Assembly: GCF_014647875.1 (NCBI RefSeq)
Contig: NZ_BMQA01000018.1
Location: 62,001-126,000, forward strand
Source of the DNA: Streptomyces brasiliensis
Lineage (GTDB): Bacteria; Actinomycetota; Actinomycetes; Streptomycetales; Streptomycetaceae
Direction: 5' to 3'
Length of the DNA: 64,000 nucleotides
Shown: positions 43,149 to 51,859 of the stretch, piece by piece
How positions within the stretch are numbered: the stretch's first letter is position 1
Layout: each line of letters starts with the position of its first letter
Program-made: the position numbers and the translations under genes
The notes under the pieces: generated by a model
What the model was told of the DNA's origin: nothing
The model's database searches: none
Seen by the model: only the letters and a program-made list of their open reading frames with translations

Positions 43149-43246
43149 GATATCCGGGGCACACGGAGTCGGCGCCGGGACGGGGTGCGGGAATCGGTGA
43201 GAGTTGCGGACCGAAGGTGTCCGCAAGGGCCACTAGCGTGCCGGAC

Positions 43247-44437
43247 ATGATGAAGCGGAGCACCGGGGAGCCGGGCGTCACGAAGCGGAGCCCCATGAAG
43301 CGGAGCACCGGCGAACCGGGCGCCGCGAAGCCGGGCGCCGCCCGAGCGACGGCGCCCCTCATCGGTACCCGCGCGCTGAACCGTGCCACCCTCGAACGGC
43401 AACTGCTCCTGCGCCGATCACCCCTGTCCGCCGAAGCCGCCCTGGCCCACCTCCTCGGCCTCCAGGCGCAGAACGTCCAGCCCCCGTACCACGCGCTCGC
43501 CGCCCGGCTCGACGGCTTCTCCCCGGAGGACCTCGCACGGCTCATGGCCGGCCGCGCGGCCGTCCGCATCGTCACCCTGCGCTCCACCATCCACACCCAC
43601 ACCGCCGACGACGCCCTCACCCTGCGCCCGCTCGTCCAGCTTGCCCGGGACCGTGAACTGGCCGGTTTCCGCAAGGGGTTGGCCGGTGTCGATCTGAATC
43701 GGCTTGCCGTACTCGCCCGTGAGCTGGTCGAGGAGGAGCCACGCACCATGGCGCAGTTGCGCGCGGCCCTGCTCGCCGAGTGGCCGGACGCCGACCCGCA
43801 GTCCCTTGCCATCGCCGCCCGCTGCACGCTCCCTCTCGTCCAGGTCACCCCGCGCGGACTGTGGGGCCGCAGCGGCCGGGTCGCCCTCACCACCGCCGAG
43901 CACTGGCTGGGCCGCCCCGCCGAACCGGTCCAGGCGCCGGACGCCACGGTGCTGCGCTACCTCGCCGCCTTCGGACCGGCCTCCGTGCAGGACATGCAGA
44001 CCTGGGCCGGACTCACCCGCCTGCGCGACGCCTTCGAGCGGCTGCGCCCCCGGCTCGTCACCTTCCGCGGCCCGGGCGGCACCGAACTCTTCGACCTCCC
44101 CGACGCCCCACGCCCCGACCCGGACACCCCGGCTCCGCCCCGTTTCCTGCCCGAGTTCGACAACCTGCTCCTCTCCCACGCCGAGCGCACCCGCGTCGTA
44201 CCGCCCGAGCACCGGGGCCGCACCTGGCGGGGCAACCAGGCCCATCGTGCCCTCCTCGTCGACGGGTTCCTGGCGGGCGTGTGGAAGCTGGACGAGCGTG
44301 CCCTGGTGGTCGAGGCCTTCGGCCGGCTCACCAGGGCCCAGCGCGAGGAGGTGATGGCCGAGGGCGCGCGGATGCTCGCGGTGCTGCATCCGGGCGCCGG
44401 GTACGACATCCGGTTCGGCACGGTCGTACGGCCGTAG
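43247..44437 (+). CDS. AlkZ-like winged-helix DNA-binding protein (HTH_42 family)
   Basis: 396 residues. After a basic, repetitive N-terminus, RALNRATLERQLLLRRSPLSAEAALAHLLGLQAQNVQPPYHALAARL carries the QxQ motif of the AlkZ/YcaQ family. Three winged-helix-like units and FLPEFDNLLLSHAERTRVVPPEHRG follow, typical of the family. E. coli YcaQ unhooks DNA interstrand crosslinks; streptomycete AlkZ protects against a secondary-metabolite crosslinker. The true start could be ATG 43247, 43250 or 43295. Convergent with the LysE gene, 16 bp apart. Confidence 0.8.
   Translation: MMKRSTGEPGVTKRSPMKRSTGEPGAAKPGAARATAPLIGTRALNRATLERQLLLRRSPLSAEAALAHLLGLQAQNVQPPYHALAARLDGFSPEDLARLMAGRAAVRIVTLRSTIHTHTADDALTLRPLVQLARDRELAGFRKGLAGVDLNRLAVLARELVEEEPRTMAQLRAALLAEWPDADPQSLAIAARCTLPLVQVTPRGLWGRSGRVALTTAEHWLGRPAEPVQAPDATVLRYLAAFGPASVQDMQTWAGLTRLRDAFERLRPRLVTFRGPGGTELFDLPDAPRPDPDTPAPPRFLPEFDNLLLSHAERTRVVPPEHRGRTWRGNQAHRALLVDGFLAGVWKLDERALVVEAFGRLTRAQREEVMAEGARMLAVLHPGAGYDIRFGTVVRP
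43250..43330 (+). repeat. Direct repeat in the 5' end of the AlkZ-like gene
   Basis: ATGAAGCGGAGCACCGG... at 43250 is repeated at 43295 (45-bp offset) with few changes over about 36 bp. At protein level both copies begin MKRSTGEPG. A recent in-frame duplication explains the extended N-terminus. Confidence 0.75.
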
Positions 44438-44453
44438 CGGCGGACGCGCGGTC

Positions 44454-45101
44454 TCAGTCGGCCCGTCCCGTCACCGCCACCGTCAGCCCCAGACCCACCA
44501 TCGTGAACCCACCCGCCCCGCCGATCAGCGACAGCCGTCGGTCCGAGCGGGCGAACCAGGTGCGGGCCGCCGACGCGGTCAGCCCCCACAACGTGTCCGT
44601 GACCAGGCCGATGGAGATCGGGACGAGGCCGAGCAGCAGCATCTGCAGCGGTACGTGGCCGGCCGGGTGGTCGACGAACTGGGGGAGTACGGCCGCGAAG
44701 AAGACGACACCCTTCGGGTTGGTGACGCCGACCAGGGCGCCGTCCAGCACGGTGCGCAGATCGCCGCGGGCCGGAGCCGCGGGCGTCGCCCGGATCGCCG
44801 ACGCCTTCAGGTCCTTGCGGTGCCGGAAGGCCTGGACGCCCAGGTACACCAGATACGCGGCGCCGGCCAGCTTCACCGCCAGATACACCGTCACCGAGCG
44901 TTCGACCAGCGGGCCGATGCCCAGTGCGACCGCGACGACGAGCAGGTACGAGCCGACGACGTTGCCGATCGCCGTCGCCACGGCCGTGCGCCGCCCGTGG
45001 GCGAGCGCCCGGCCGATCACGAACAGCACGCTGGGACCCGGGATCACGATGACCAGCAGGGACATCGCGGCGAAGGCCAGGAACCGGTCCGCGGAGACCA
45101 C
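44454..45101 (-). CDS. LysE-family amino-acid exporter
   Basis: 215 residues with about six spans: FLAFAAMSLLVIVIPGPSVLFVIGRALAHGRR (the LysE PGP signature), ATAIGNVVGSYLLVVAVALGIGPL, VKLAGAAYLVYLGVQAFRHR, GALVGVTNPKGVVFFAAVLPQFV (NPK motif) and a C-terminal GLGLTVAVTG. It likely exports amino acids or analogues. GTG 45101 is chosen because AAGGAG lies 8 bp upstream; GTG 45110 is the alternative. Confidence 0.85.
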   Translation of the reverse strand: MVSADRFLAFAAMSLLVIVIPGPSVLFVIGRALAHGRRTAVATAIGNVVGSYLLVVAVALGIGPLVERSVTVYLAVKLAGAAYLVYLGVQAFRHRKDLKASAIRATPAAPARGDLRTVLDGALVGVTNPKGVVFFAAVLPQFVDHPAGHVPLQMLLLGLVPISIGLVTDTLWGLTASAARTWFARSDRRLSLIGGAGGFTMVGLGLTVAVTGRAD

Positions 45102-45169
45102 CAGCGTCACTCCTTCGTGTGCCGTGCCGTGCGCCGGCCCATTCAAACAGGGCGCGGCAGACATGGGTA

Positions 45170-45212
45170 GGGGGGCGTTGCGGGCCGCTCGTGGTGGCTC
45201 GCAACGCCCCCC
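45170..45212 (-). terminator. Terminator of the trypsin-like protease gene
   Basis: Arms 45170-45181 and 45201-45212 pair perfectly over 12 bp with a 19-nt loop, just beyond the protease stop at 45254 on the minus strand and before the LysE start. Confidence 0.8.
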
Positions 45213-45253
45213 TGGCACGGTCCTGAGGGGTACTCAGGAGTTCTCTTTCCGGG

Positions 45254-46045
45254 TCAGGAGTCGACCTGCGTGGTCACCAGGTTCGAGAAGGTGGTCAGCC
45301 GGGTGTAGACACCCGGGTAACCGGCCTCCGCGCACCCCTCTCCCCAGGAAGTGATCCCTGCCAGGACGCCCCCGATGAGCAGGGGACCGCCGCTGTCGCC
45401 CTGGCAGGTGTCTACGCCGCCGGACGCGTATCCGGCGCACACCATGTCGGACTGGATGAAGTCCGAACCGTAGGAGCCGCGGCAGCTGGAGTCGGACACG
45501 ATCGGGACGGTCGCGGTCCGCAGCTGGTTCGACGGGCTGCCGTTCTCCGAGGTGGTGCCCCAGCCGAGGATGCGGGCCGTGGTGCCGGCCGCGTACACAC
45601 CCGTCTGGGAGGAGGAGACGTACGACGCCGTCGTGTACGGCATCGAGGTCGAGAGGGTCAGGACGGCCACGTCGTCGCCGTCGTTGGCGTCCGTGTAGTC
45701 GGGGTTGATCCAGATCTTGCTGACCCGGCTGACCGTGCCGTTGGTGCCGTTGAGGTACGTCCGGCCACCGACCACGCGGAGGCTGCCCGTGGTCTCGCCG
45801 ACCATGCAGTGCGCGGCCGTCACGACCTTCTTGGGCGCCACCAGGGTGCCACCGCAGAACTGGTTCTGGGCCGCGTCCGTGATCTGCATCATGAACGGGT
45901 ACGCGGTGGTCGTGGTGGTCGTGCCGCCGACGACGGGCTCCGGAGCGGCGACCGCCGAGGGGGCGGCGATCAGCGCGGTCGTGGCGGCGGCAGCGGTCGC
46001 CAGGACGGCGGCGGCGGTCTTTCTTGCACGGGTGAGCCCGAACAT
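45254..46045 (-). CDS. Secreted trypsin-like serine protease (S1 family)
   Basis: 263 residues. A Sec signal (AAAVLATAAAATTALIAAPSAVAA) and short propeptide precede the mature start VVGGTTTTTT. Triad: TAAHC (His), DGDDVAVLTL (Asp), GDSGGP (Ser). The Asp six residues before the Ser (DTCQGDS) predicts cleavage after Arg/Lys, as in Streptomyces griseus trypsin; CAGYASGGVDTCQ and SWGEGCAEAGYPGVYTRLT are typical. Extracellular. ATG 46045 follows GAGGAGACTC. 46046-46249 shows no gene. Confidence 0.93.
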   Translation of the reverse strand: MFGLTRARKTAAAVLATAAAATTALIAAPSAVAAPEPVVGGTTTTTTAYPFMMQITDAAQNQFCGGTLVAPKKVVTAAHCMVGETTGSLRVVGGRTYLNGTNGTVSRVSKIWINPDYTDANDGDDVAVLTLSTSMPYTTASYVSSSQTGVYAAGTTARILGWGTTSENGSPSNQLRTATVPIVSDSSCRGSYGSDFIQSDMVCAGYASGGVDTCQGDSGGPLLIGGVLAGITSWGEGCAEAGYPGVYTRLTTFSNLVTTQVDS

Positions 46046-46249
46046 GAGTCTCCTCGTGGGGGTTTGCCGGTGGGGGATTCGCACGGGTGTGGGGGGTTGT
46101 CACGGGGGTCGCGGGACCGACCCCCGTATGCCCGGGCGAGCGGCACGCCCTTACGCTAGGACCCGGAACCCCGACTCCCAATGAGGGAACCCCCTAGGGG
46201 CGTAGGGCAGGGAAAACCCTCGGTCCGGGTCAGTAAACCGGCAGTGATC

Positions 46250-49054
46250 TCACTTCGTGCGACGCCCCGCCGCCAGTCGGACGATATCCACCCGCGAGCG
46301 GATCCCCAGCTTGCGGTAGACCCGGGTCAGGGTGGCCTCGACGGTCTTCACACTGATGAACAGGCGCGCGGCGATCTCCCGGTTGGTGGCGCCCTCCATG
46401 ACAAGTCCGGCGACCTGACGCTCCATCGAGGCCAGTGCCTCGAGACCGTCGCGCCCGGCGGGAGCGGCGGCCGGCTGCGGCTCCGGTGCCATGCTGGCCT
46501 CCTCCACCTGGCGCAGCCACGGCAGCGCGCGGCAGCGGCGCAGCAGCCGGGTGGCCTCGTCGTACGACGCCTGTCCCCGGGGGCGCAGCCGGGCCAGCGC
46601 GAAGGCGGCTCGCGCCTCCTCCAGGCCGTAGCCCAGTGTGGCCAGCCGGTCCTGAGCGGACGTCAGCTGGGCGACGGCCGCCTCCTGGTCGCCGTGTGCG
46701 GCGCGCACCAGTGCCTCGGCCCGGTCCAGTACGGCGAGCACGCTCTCCCGGCCGAGCCGCAGCGCCTGCTCCCGCGTGACGTCGATGACGTCCTGCGCTT
46801 CGGCCGTCTCGTCGATCTGCACCAGCGCCTCGGCGAGGTCGCCGTGCCAGCGGCCGCGCGCCGGGTCGGTGACGCCGAGACGCACCTCCAGTTCGCGCAC
46901 CCGGCGCAGCGAGCGGACCGCGCCCGCCGGGTCCCCGGCCACGAACTGCGCCTGTCCCAGCGCCCCCAGGGCACGGGAGAGGTACATCAGGTCGCCGTCC
47001 TCCTCGGCGTGCTCCGCCGCCTCCCGGGCCAGGGCCAGCGCCCGGTCCACGTCCCCGCCGGAGGCCTCCGCGATCGAGGTGATCATGGCGCAGGCCGTCT
47101 CGCCGATCCCGATGTCGCGGGCCAGCCGCAGGCTGTCGCGGGCCAGGTCCAGCCCGCGTCCGCAGTGTCCGGCGCGCAGCTCGACCTCGCCGAGGCTGCG
47201 CAGGAAGTGCACCTCGCTCTCCACAGAGCCGCGCCGCCGTACCTCGCGCAGCAGCGCGGTCATGGTCGCACGGGCCTCGGTGAGCTGGTCGCTCATGAGC
47301 AGCCAGCGGAACCGGGCGCTGCCCGCGCCGTTGTGGTGGCAGGCCACCTGAGGGTCCTGCGGCTCCTTCAGGGCGCGCTTGATGGTGGCCGGGGCGTTCG
47401 GATGGCCCATCAGGGTCTCGGTCTGGGCCTGGAAGGCCAGGGAGAGCAGTTCGGTACGACGGTCGCCGCCACGAGCGGCCAGCTCGGCGGCGTGCGCGGC
47501 GGCCTGGCGGGCCTCGGCGAAGTCGCCCTGCACGATCAGCCCGCGCCAGGCCAGCTGGTAGTGGACCAGCGCCAGCAGACGCGGGTCGTCGCCCGCGTCG
47601 GCCAGGGCCTGCGGGAAGACGCTGTCGACCTCGGTCATGGTGTGGCCGGCCGTGTCGATCACGATGATCCAGGCCCGCACCCGGTCCGCGGGCACGGTGG
47701 CCCGGGTCAGCACCTCACGGGCGATGTCCCGGGCGAGGTCGAGCTCGCCGGCCGTGATCGCGTCCTCCGCCGCCTGCAGCCGGCGCTCGTCCGGGCCGGG
47801 CGTACCGTCGGCGGGGGTGTGCCGGGTGGCGAGCAGGCCGAGTTGGGCGGCGACGGACGGCGCTCCCCGGTCGCGGGCCAGCGCGGCGGCCTCGGCGAGG
47901 TGGGCGGCGGCCTCCGGGTCGGTGCCGGTGGTGGCCAGGGCGAGATGGCGGGCCCGCTCGATCGGGTCGGAGGCCGCCGTGGACAGCGCGGCGTGCGCGG
48001 CGCGCCGCTCGTGGGCGGGTGCCTCGGCGTACAGCGCGGCCGAGATCAGGGGGTGCGCGAACCGTACGGTGGGACCGGCCGGGCCCTCGATGTCGGTTGC
48101 CAGCAGCCCGAGTTCGGCCGCCTGGGCGCACTCGGCCTCGGCGTTCTCACGGCCCGCCGCCAGCAGCAGCGCGGGGGTCGGCCGCGCGCCGGCGCTGGCC
48201 ACCAGCAGGGTACGGCGGGCCTCGACCGACAGCATGTCCAGGCGGTTGAGCACCAGCGCGCGCAGCGAGGTGGGCACCGGCAGCGGCTCGCCCGGCCGGG
48301 GCGGGGTGGAACTCTCGGCGAGGGCGCGGCCCAACTCCAGTGCGAACAACGGGTTTCCGCCGCTGGTGCGGTGTATCTCGCGGATCGTGGAACGCGACAG
48401 ACCGGTGTGCCCGCGGTGGTCGAGCAGTTCGGAGACCTGGGCGCGGGAGAGCGGACCGAGATGCAGGGCGGCGGTGTCCGGCGGGGACGCGCGTAGATGG
48501 CGGTCGTACTCCTGCCCCTCGGTCCGTACCGCGCACAGCAGTTGGACCGGGGTGCCGCCCAGGCGGCGGGCGGCGAAGCCGAGGAGTTCCGCGCTGGCCG
48601 GGTCCAGCCACTGCAGGTCGTCGGCGACGATCAGGACCGTGCCGTCGGCGGTGAGTGCGCGCAGCGCGGACAGCACCGCAAGGCGCAGCGCCAGGCCGTC
48701 GCGCTGGAGGATCGATTCGCCGCGGCCGGTGAGCGCCGACTCCAGGGCGGTGCGCTGGGCCGCGGGCAGCCGCGCGGAGACCCGGTCGAGGACCAGACCG
48801 AGCAGGTCGGCGAGCGCGAGGAAGGGCAGATGCGATTCGGACTCGGTGGCCGAGCAGCGCAACACGGTGTGCGCGGCCCCCGCGTATTCGGCGGCCAATG
48901 CCCGCAGGACGGTGGATTTCCCTATTCCGGCGGGGCCGTGGAGCAGCACACTGCCGCCCGAGGTGAGCTGCTCACGGGCGTCCGTGAACAGGTCCTCCCG
49001 GCCGATGACCAGGTCGGGGCGGCATCGAGCAGGCTCCTGGAAGTCCCGTCGCAC
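46250..49054 (-). CDS. Large ATP-binding LuxR regulator (LAL family)
   Basis: 934 residues. Predicted order: a Walker-A motif (LLHGPAGIGKSTVLRALAAEYAG), Walker-B (TVLIVADDLQWLDPASAELLGFAARRLGG) and a long TPR-like middle. A C-terminal LuxR HTH (LEALASMERQVAGLVMEGATNREIAARLFISVKTVEATLTRVYRKLGIRSRVDIVRLAAG) ends the protein. LAL regulators usually activate secondary-metabolite or sugar genes in Streptomyces. Start is uncertain; GTG 49054 has GGGGAG 8 bp before it, and GTG 49060 and ATG 49090 are in frame. Confidence 0.88.
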   Translation of the reverse strand: MRRDFQEPARCRPDLVIGREDLFTDAREQLTSGGSVLLHGPAGIGKSTVLRALAAEYAGAAHTVLRCSATESESHLPFLALADLLGLVLDRVSARLPAAQRTALESALTGRGESILQRDGLALRLAVLSALRALTADGTVLIVADDLQWLDPASAELLGFAARRLGGTPVQLLCAVRTEGQEYDRHLRASPPDTAALHLGPLSRAQVSELLDHRGHTGLSRSTIREIHRTSGGNPLFALELGRALAESSTPPRPGEPLPVPTSLRALVLNRLDMLSVEARRTLLVASAGARPTPALLLAAGRENAEAECAQAAELGLLATDIEGPAGPTVRFAHPLISAALYAEAPAHERRAAHAALSTAASDPIERARHLALATTGTDPEAAAHLAEAAALARDRGAPSVAAQLGLLATRHTPADGTPGPDERRLQAAEDAITAGELDLARDIAREVLTRATVPADRVRAWIIVIDTAGHTMTEVDSVFPQALADAGDDPRLLALVHYQLAWRGLIVQGDFAEARQAAAHAAELAARGGDRRTELLSLAFQAQTETLMGHPNAPATIKRALKEPQDPQVACHHNGAGSARFRWLLMSDQLTEARATMTALLREVRRRGSVESEVHFLRSLGEVELRAGHCGRGLDLARDSLRLARDIGIGETACAMITSIAEASGGDVDRALALAREAAEHAEEDGDLMYLSRALGALGQAQFVAGDPAGAVRSLRRVRELEVRLGVTDPARGRWHGDLAEALVQIDETAEAQDVIDVTREQALRLGRESVLAVLDRAEALVRAAHGDQEAAVAQLTSAQDRLATLGYGLEEARAAFALARLRPRGQASYDEATRLLRRCRALPWLRQVEEASMAPEPQPAAAPAGRDGLEALASMERQVAGLVMEGATNREIAARLFISVKTVEATLTRVYRKLGIRSRVDIVRLAAGRRTK

Positions 49055-49219
49055 GGTCACCGCTCCCCTCGTGTGTCGTGTCCGGGCCAAATTCTAGGCA
49101 ATGATCCTTGAATTTCGGACGGTGAACGTGGTGAGGGAAATAACAGCGGTCCCGCGCAAGGATATTCACGCCGTCCCCAATGAAGGCTGGTCCGAATGAA
49201 TGGACAAGGTTCCTTACGA

Positions 49220-50053
49220 CTACGGCAGCAGCCCGGCCCTGCGGGCCGCCGCCACCGCCTCACCGCGGGTGTGGGCGCCCAGTCGGCGCATGGCCGAGCG
49301 CAGATAGCCCTTGACCGTCTCGGGGCGCAGGCCCAGGCGTTCCGCCACCGCCGCGTTGGTCGCGCCCGCCGCCACGCAGGCCAGGACGTCCAGTTCGCGC
49401 GGCGCCAGGCTCAGGCGGCCGCGCACCGGCTCCGGTGCAGTCAACAGCCCGCAGGCGGCGAGGAGTTCGGCCCGCAGGGCAGGGTCGGGGATCCTCGGCG
49501 CCAGGGCGCGCAGCGCCGCATGGGCCTCGCGCACCTGCTCCCAGGCCACACCGGCCGCGTCGGCGACCGGCTCGGGGTGAGCCGCCGCCAGCAGATCGCG
49601 GGCCTCGTCCCGGACCACCAGCGCCTGTTCCACGTCCCGCGCCACCGCCACCGCCGCGCTCAGCGTGCGGTCGCCCAGCGGCTGGGCCGCACGCAGGGCG
49701 CCGTACAGCACGCCGCGCACCCGGCGCCGTACCACCACCGGCACGGCCAGCACCGAGTGCAGGCCCTCCGCGGCCACCGGAACGTCGTACTCGTGGCTGA
49801 TCTGCCGCGACGCCGAGTAGTCCGTCACCGCGCAGGGGCGGGCCAGCGCCACCGCCTTGCCGCCCAGGCCGTTGCCCGAGGTCACCGTGAGCGAGCGCAG
49901 GGCAGGCGTCGCCGTGCCGCTCAGCTCACTGATCCGCACCCGTGGCCGGCCGGGCTCGACCAGGCCGCCGAAGGCGACCGGGAGCCCCGTCGCGCGCCGA
50001 AGCCGGGCCAACGCGCCCTGTATCTCCACCACCCCCGAGCCGTTTGCTGCCAC
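49220..50053 (-). CDS. GAF-domain LuxR-type regulator
   Basis: 277 residues. A GAF-like sensor occupies about 10-160 (VAFGGLVEPGRPRVRISELSG, SGNGLGGKAVALARPCAVTDYSASRQISHEYDVPVAAEGLHSVLAVPVVV, VLYGALRAAQPLGD). A LuxR HTH follows (LAPRELDVLACVAAGATNAAVAERLGLRPETVKGYLRSAMRRLGAHTRGEA). It is divergent from the acyl-CoA synthetase pair, so it is the candidate regulator of those genes. GTG 50053 is preceded by AGGGCGAACAG. The divergent promoter region is 50054-50188. Confidence 0.85.
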   Translation of the reverse strand: MAANGSGVVEIQGALARLRRATGLPVAFGGLVEPGRPRVRISELSGTATPALRSLTVTSGNGLGGKAVALARPCAVTDYSASRQISHEYDVPVAAEGLHSVLAVPVVVRRRVRGVLYGALRAAQPLGDRTLSAAVAVARDVEQALVVRDEARDLLAAAHPEPVADAAGVAWEQVREAHAALRALAPRIPDPALRAELLAACGLLTAPEPVRGRLSLAPRELDVLACVAAGATNAAVAERLGLRPETVKGYLRSAMRRLGAHTRGEAVAAARRAGLLP

Positions 50054-50188
50054 CTGTTCGCCCTTTCATCGCGGCTTCCGTGCCGTTCACACCCCCGTTC
50101 GGGGGTAGTGAGACCTGCGTCACGGATTACACGATGCCAGAGAGCCGCCCGGCAAGGTCCGGAACCGATCGACCAGGAATGGGGACAG

Positions 50189-51859
50189 ATGACTACGGCG
50201 ACGGAGGTGTTCCGCGGGGCCCGGGACTTCCTGTTGGAGCACCGCGACGACTACGCCACGGCCTACGAGGGCTTCTCCTGGCCCCGGCCGGAGCACTTCA
50301 ACTGGGCCCTGGACTGGTTCGACGTCATCGCGGACGGCAACGACCGCACCGCCCTGCACATCGTCGAGGAGGACGGCGGCGAGACCAAGCTGTCCTTCGC
50401 CGAGCTGTCCGACCGCTCCGACCGCGTCGCGAACTGGCTGCGCGAACGGGGTGTGGGCGCCGAGGACCGGATCCTCGTCATGCTCGGCAACCAGGCCGAG
50501 CTGTGGGAGGCCGCGCTGGCCGCGATGAAGCTGCGTGCCGTCGTCATCCCGGCCACCCCGCTGCTGGGCCCCGCCGACCTGTGCGACCGCGTCGAGCGCG
50601 GCCGGGTGCGGCACGTGCTCGTGCGCGCGGCCGACACCGCCAAGTTCGACGAGGTGCCCGGCGACTACACGCGCATCGCCGTCGGCGGCGCCCCCGAGGG
50701 CTGGTCGGCGTACGAGGACGCGTACGCCGCCTCGGCCGGCTTCGCCCCGGAGGGGCCCACCGCGGCCGACGACCCGCTGATGCTCTACTTCACCTCGGGC
50801 ACCACCGCCCGCCCCAAGCTGGTCGAGCACACCCACATCTCGTACCCGGTCGGCCATCTGGCCACCATGTACTGGATCGGCCTCAAGCCCGGCGACGTGC
50901 ACCTCAACATCTCCTCGCCCGGCTGGGCCAAGCATGCCTGGTCCAATCTGTTCGCCCCGTGGAACGCGGAGGCGACCGTCTTCCTGCACAACTACACGCG
51001 CTTCGACGCGGCCCGGCTCATGGCCGAGATGGACCGGGCGGGGGTGACCACCTTCTGCGCCCCGCCGACCGTGTGGCGCATGCTCATCCAGGCCGACCTG
51101 ACCCAGCTGCGCACCCCGCCGCGCGAGGCCGTCGCCGCGGGCGAGCCGCTCAACCCCGAGGTCATCGAGCAGGTCCGCCGGGCCTGGGGCGTCACGATCC
51201 GGGACGGCTTCGGGCAGACCGAGACCGCTGTGCAGGTCTCCAACAGCCCCGGCCAGCCCCTCAAGACGGGCTCCATGGGACGGCCCAGCCCCGGCTACCG
51301 CGTCGAACTCCTCGACCCGGTCTCCGGCGCCCCCGGCGCCAGCGAGGGCGAGATCGCGCTCGACCTGTCGGACCGCCCGGTGGGTCTGATGACGGGCTAC
51401 CACGGCGACGCCGACCGTACGGCCGAGGCGATGGCCGGCGGCTACTACCGCACCGGTGACGTCGCCTCCCGCGACGAGGACGGCTATCTGACCTACGTCG
51501 GGCGCTCCGACGACGTCTTCAAGGCCTCCGACTACAAGATCAGCCCCTTCGAGCTGGAGAGTGCGCTGCTGGAGCACGAGGCGGTGGCCGAGGCCGCCGT
51601 CGTGCCCGCGCCGGACGAACTGCGCCTGGCCGTGCCCAAGGCGTACATCGTGCTGGCCGAGGGCTGGGAGCCGGGCTCCGACACCGCGAAGGTCCTCTTC
51701 GAGCACTCGCGCGAGGTGCTCGCCCCCTACAAGCGCATCCGCCGCCTCGAGTTCGGTGAGCTGCCCAAGACAGTGTCCGGCAAGATCCGCCGGATCGAGC
51801 TGCGCGAGGCCACGGCCCAGGGCTCGGCGGACGAGTACCGCGAGGAGGACTTCCGGTGA
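50189..51859 (+). CDS. Acyl-CoA synthetase, medium-chain (ACSM)-like
   Basis: 556 residues. Adenylation motifs are YFTSGTTARPKLVEHTHIS (P-loop), FGQTETAVQ, YYRTGDVASRDEDG and KTVSGKIRRIELRE (C-terminal Lys). The ordering and GWAKHAWSNLFAPWNAEATVFLHN resemble the mammalian-type ACSM/acetyl-CoA synthetase subgroup, which activates medium-chain or aromatic acids. GGGGACAG precedes ATG 50189. The stop overlaps the next gene (GTGA at 51856), making an operon. Confidence 0.87.
   Translation: MTTATEVFRGARDFLLEHRDDYATAYEGFSWPRPEHFNWALDWFDVIADGNDRTALHIVEEDGGETKLSFAELSDRSDRVANWLRERGVGAEDRILVMLGNQAELWEAALAAMKLRAVVIPATPLLGPADLCDRVERGRVRHVLVRAADTAKFDEVPGDYTRIAVGGAPEGWSAYEDAYAASAGFAPEGPTAADDPLMLYFTSGTTARPKLVEHTHISYPVGHLATMYWIGLKPGDVHLNISSPGWAKHAWSNLFAPWNAEATVFLHNYTRFDAARLMAEMDRAGVTTFCAPPTVWRMLIQADLTQLRTPPREAVAAGEPLNPEVIEQVRRAWGVTIRDGFGQTETAVQVSNSPGQPLKTGSMGRPSPGYRVELLDPVSGAPGASEGEIALDLSDRPVGLMTGYHGDADRTAEAMAGGYYRTGDVASRDEDGYLTYVGRSDDVFKASDYKISPFELESALLEHEAVAEAAVVPAPDELRLAVPKAYIVLAEGWEPGSDTAKVLFEHSREVLAPYKRIRRLEFGELPKTVSGKIRRIELREATAQGSADEYREEDFR

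Noticed and set aside
42842..43246. Upstream extension of the AlkZ-like frame through the 36-bp repeats
   Set aside because: The array reads as 12-residue repeats but contains no domain; normal codons and family similarity begin only after 43290.
43126..43402. Minus-strand pattern resembling pentapeptide repeats (LRGARFAGAPLHGAPLRDARL)
   Set aside because: It arises from the 45-bp duplication in the opposite-strand AlkZ-like gene and does not extend as a pentapeptide repeat protein.
46181..48496. 771-codon plus-strand frame opposite the LAL regulator
   Set aside because: Low-complexity Gly/Arg/Gln composition and no domains; the minus strand carries intact Walker and LuxR motifs.
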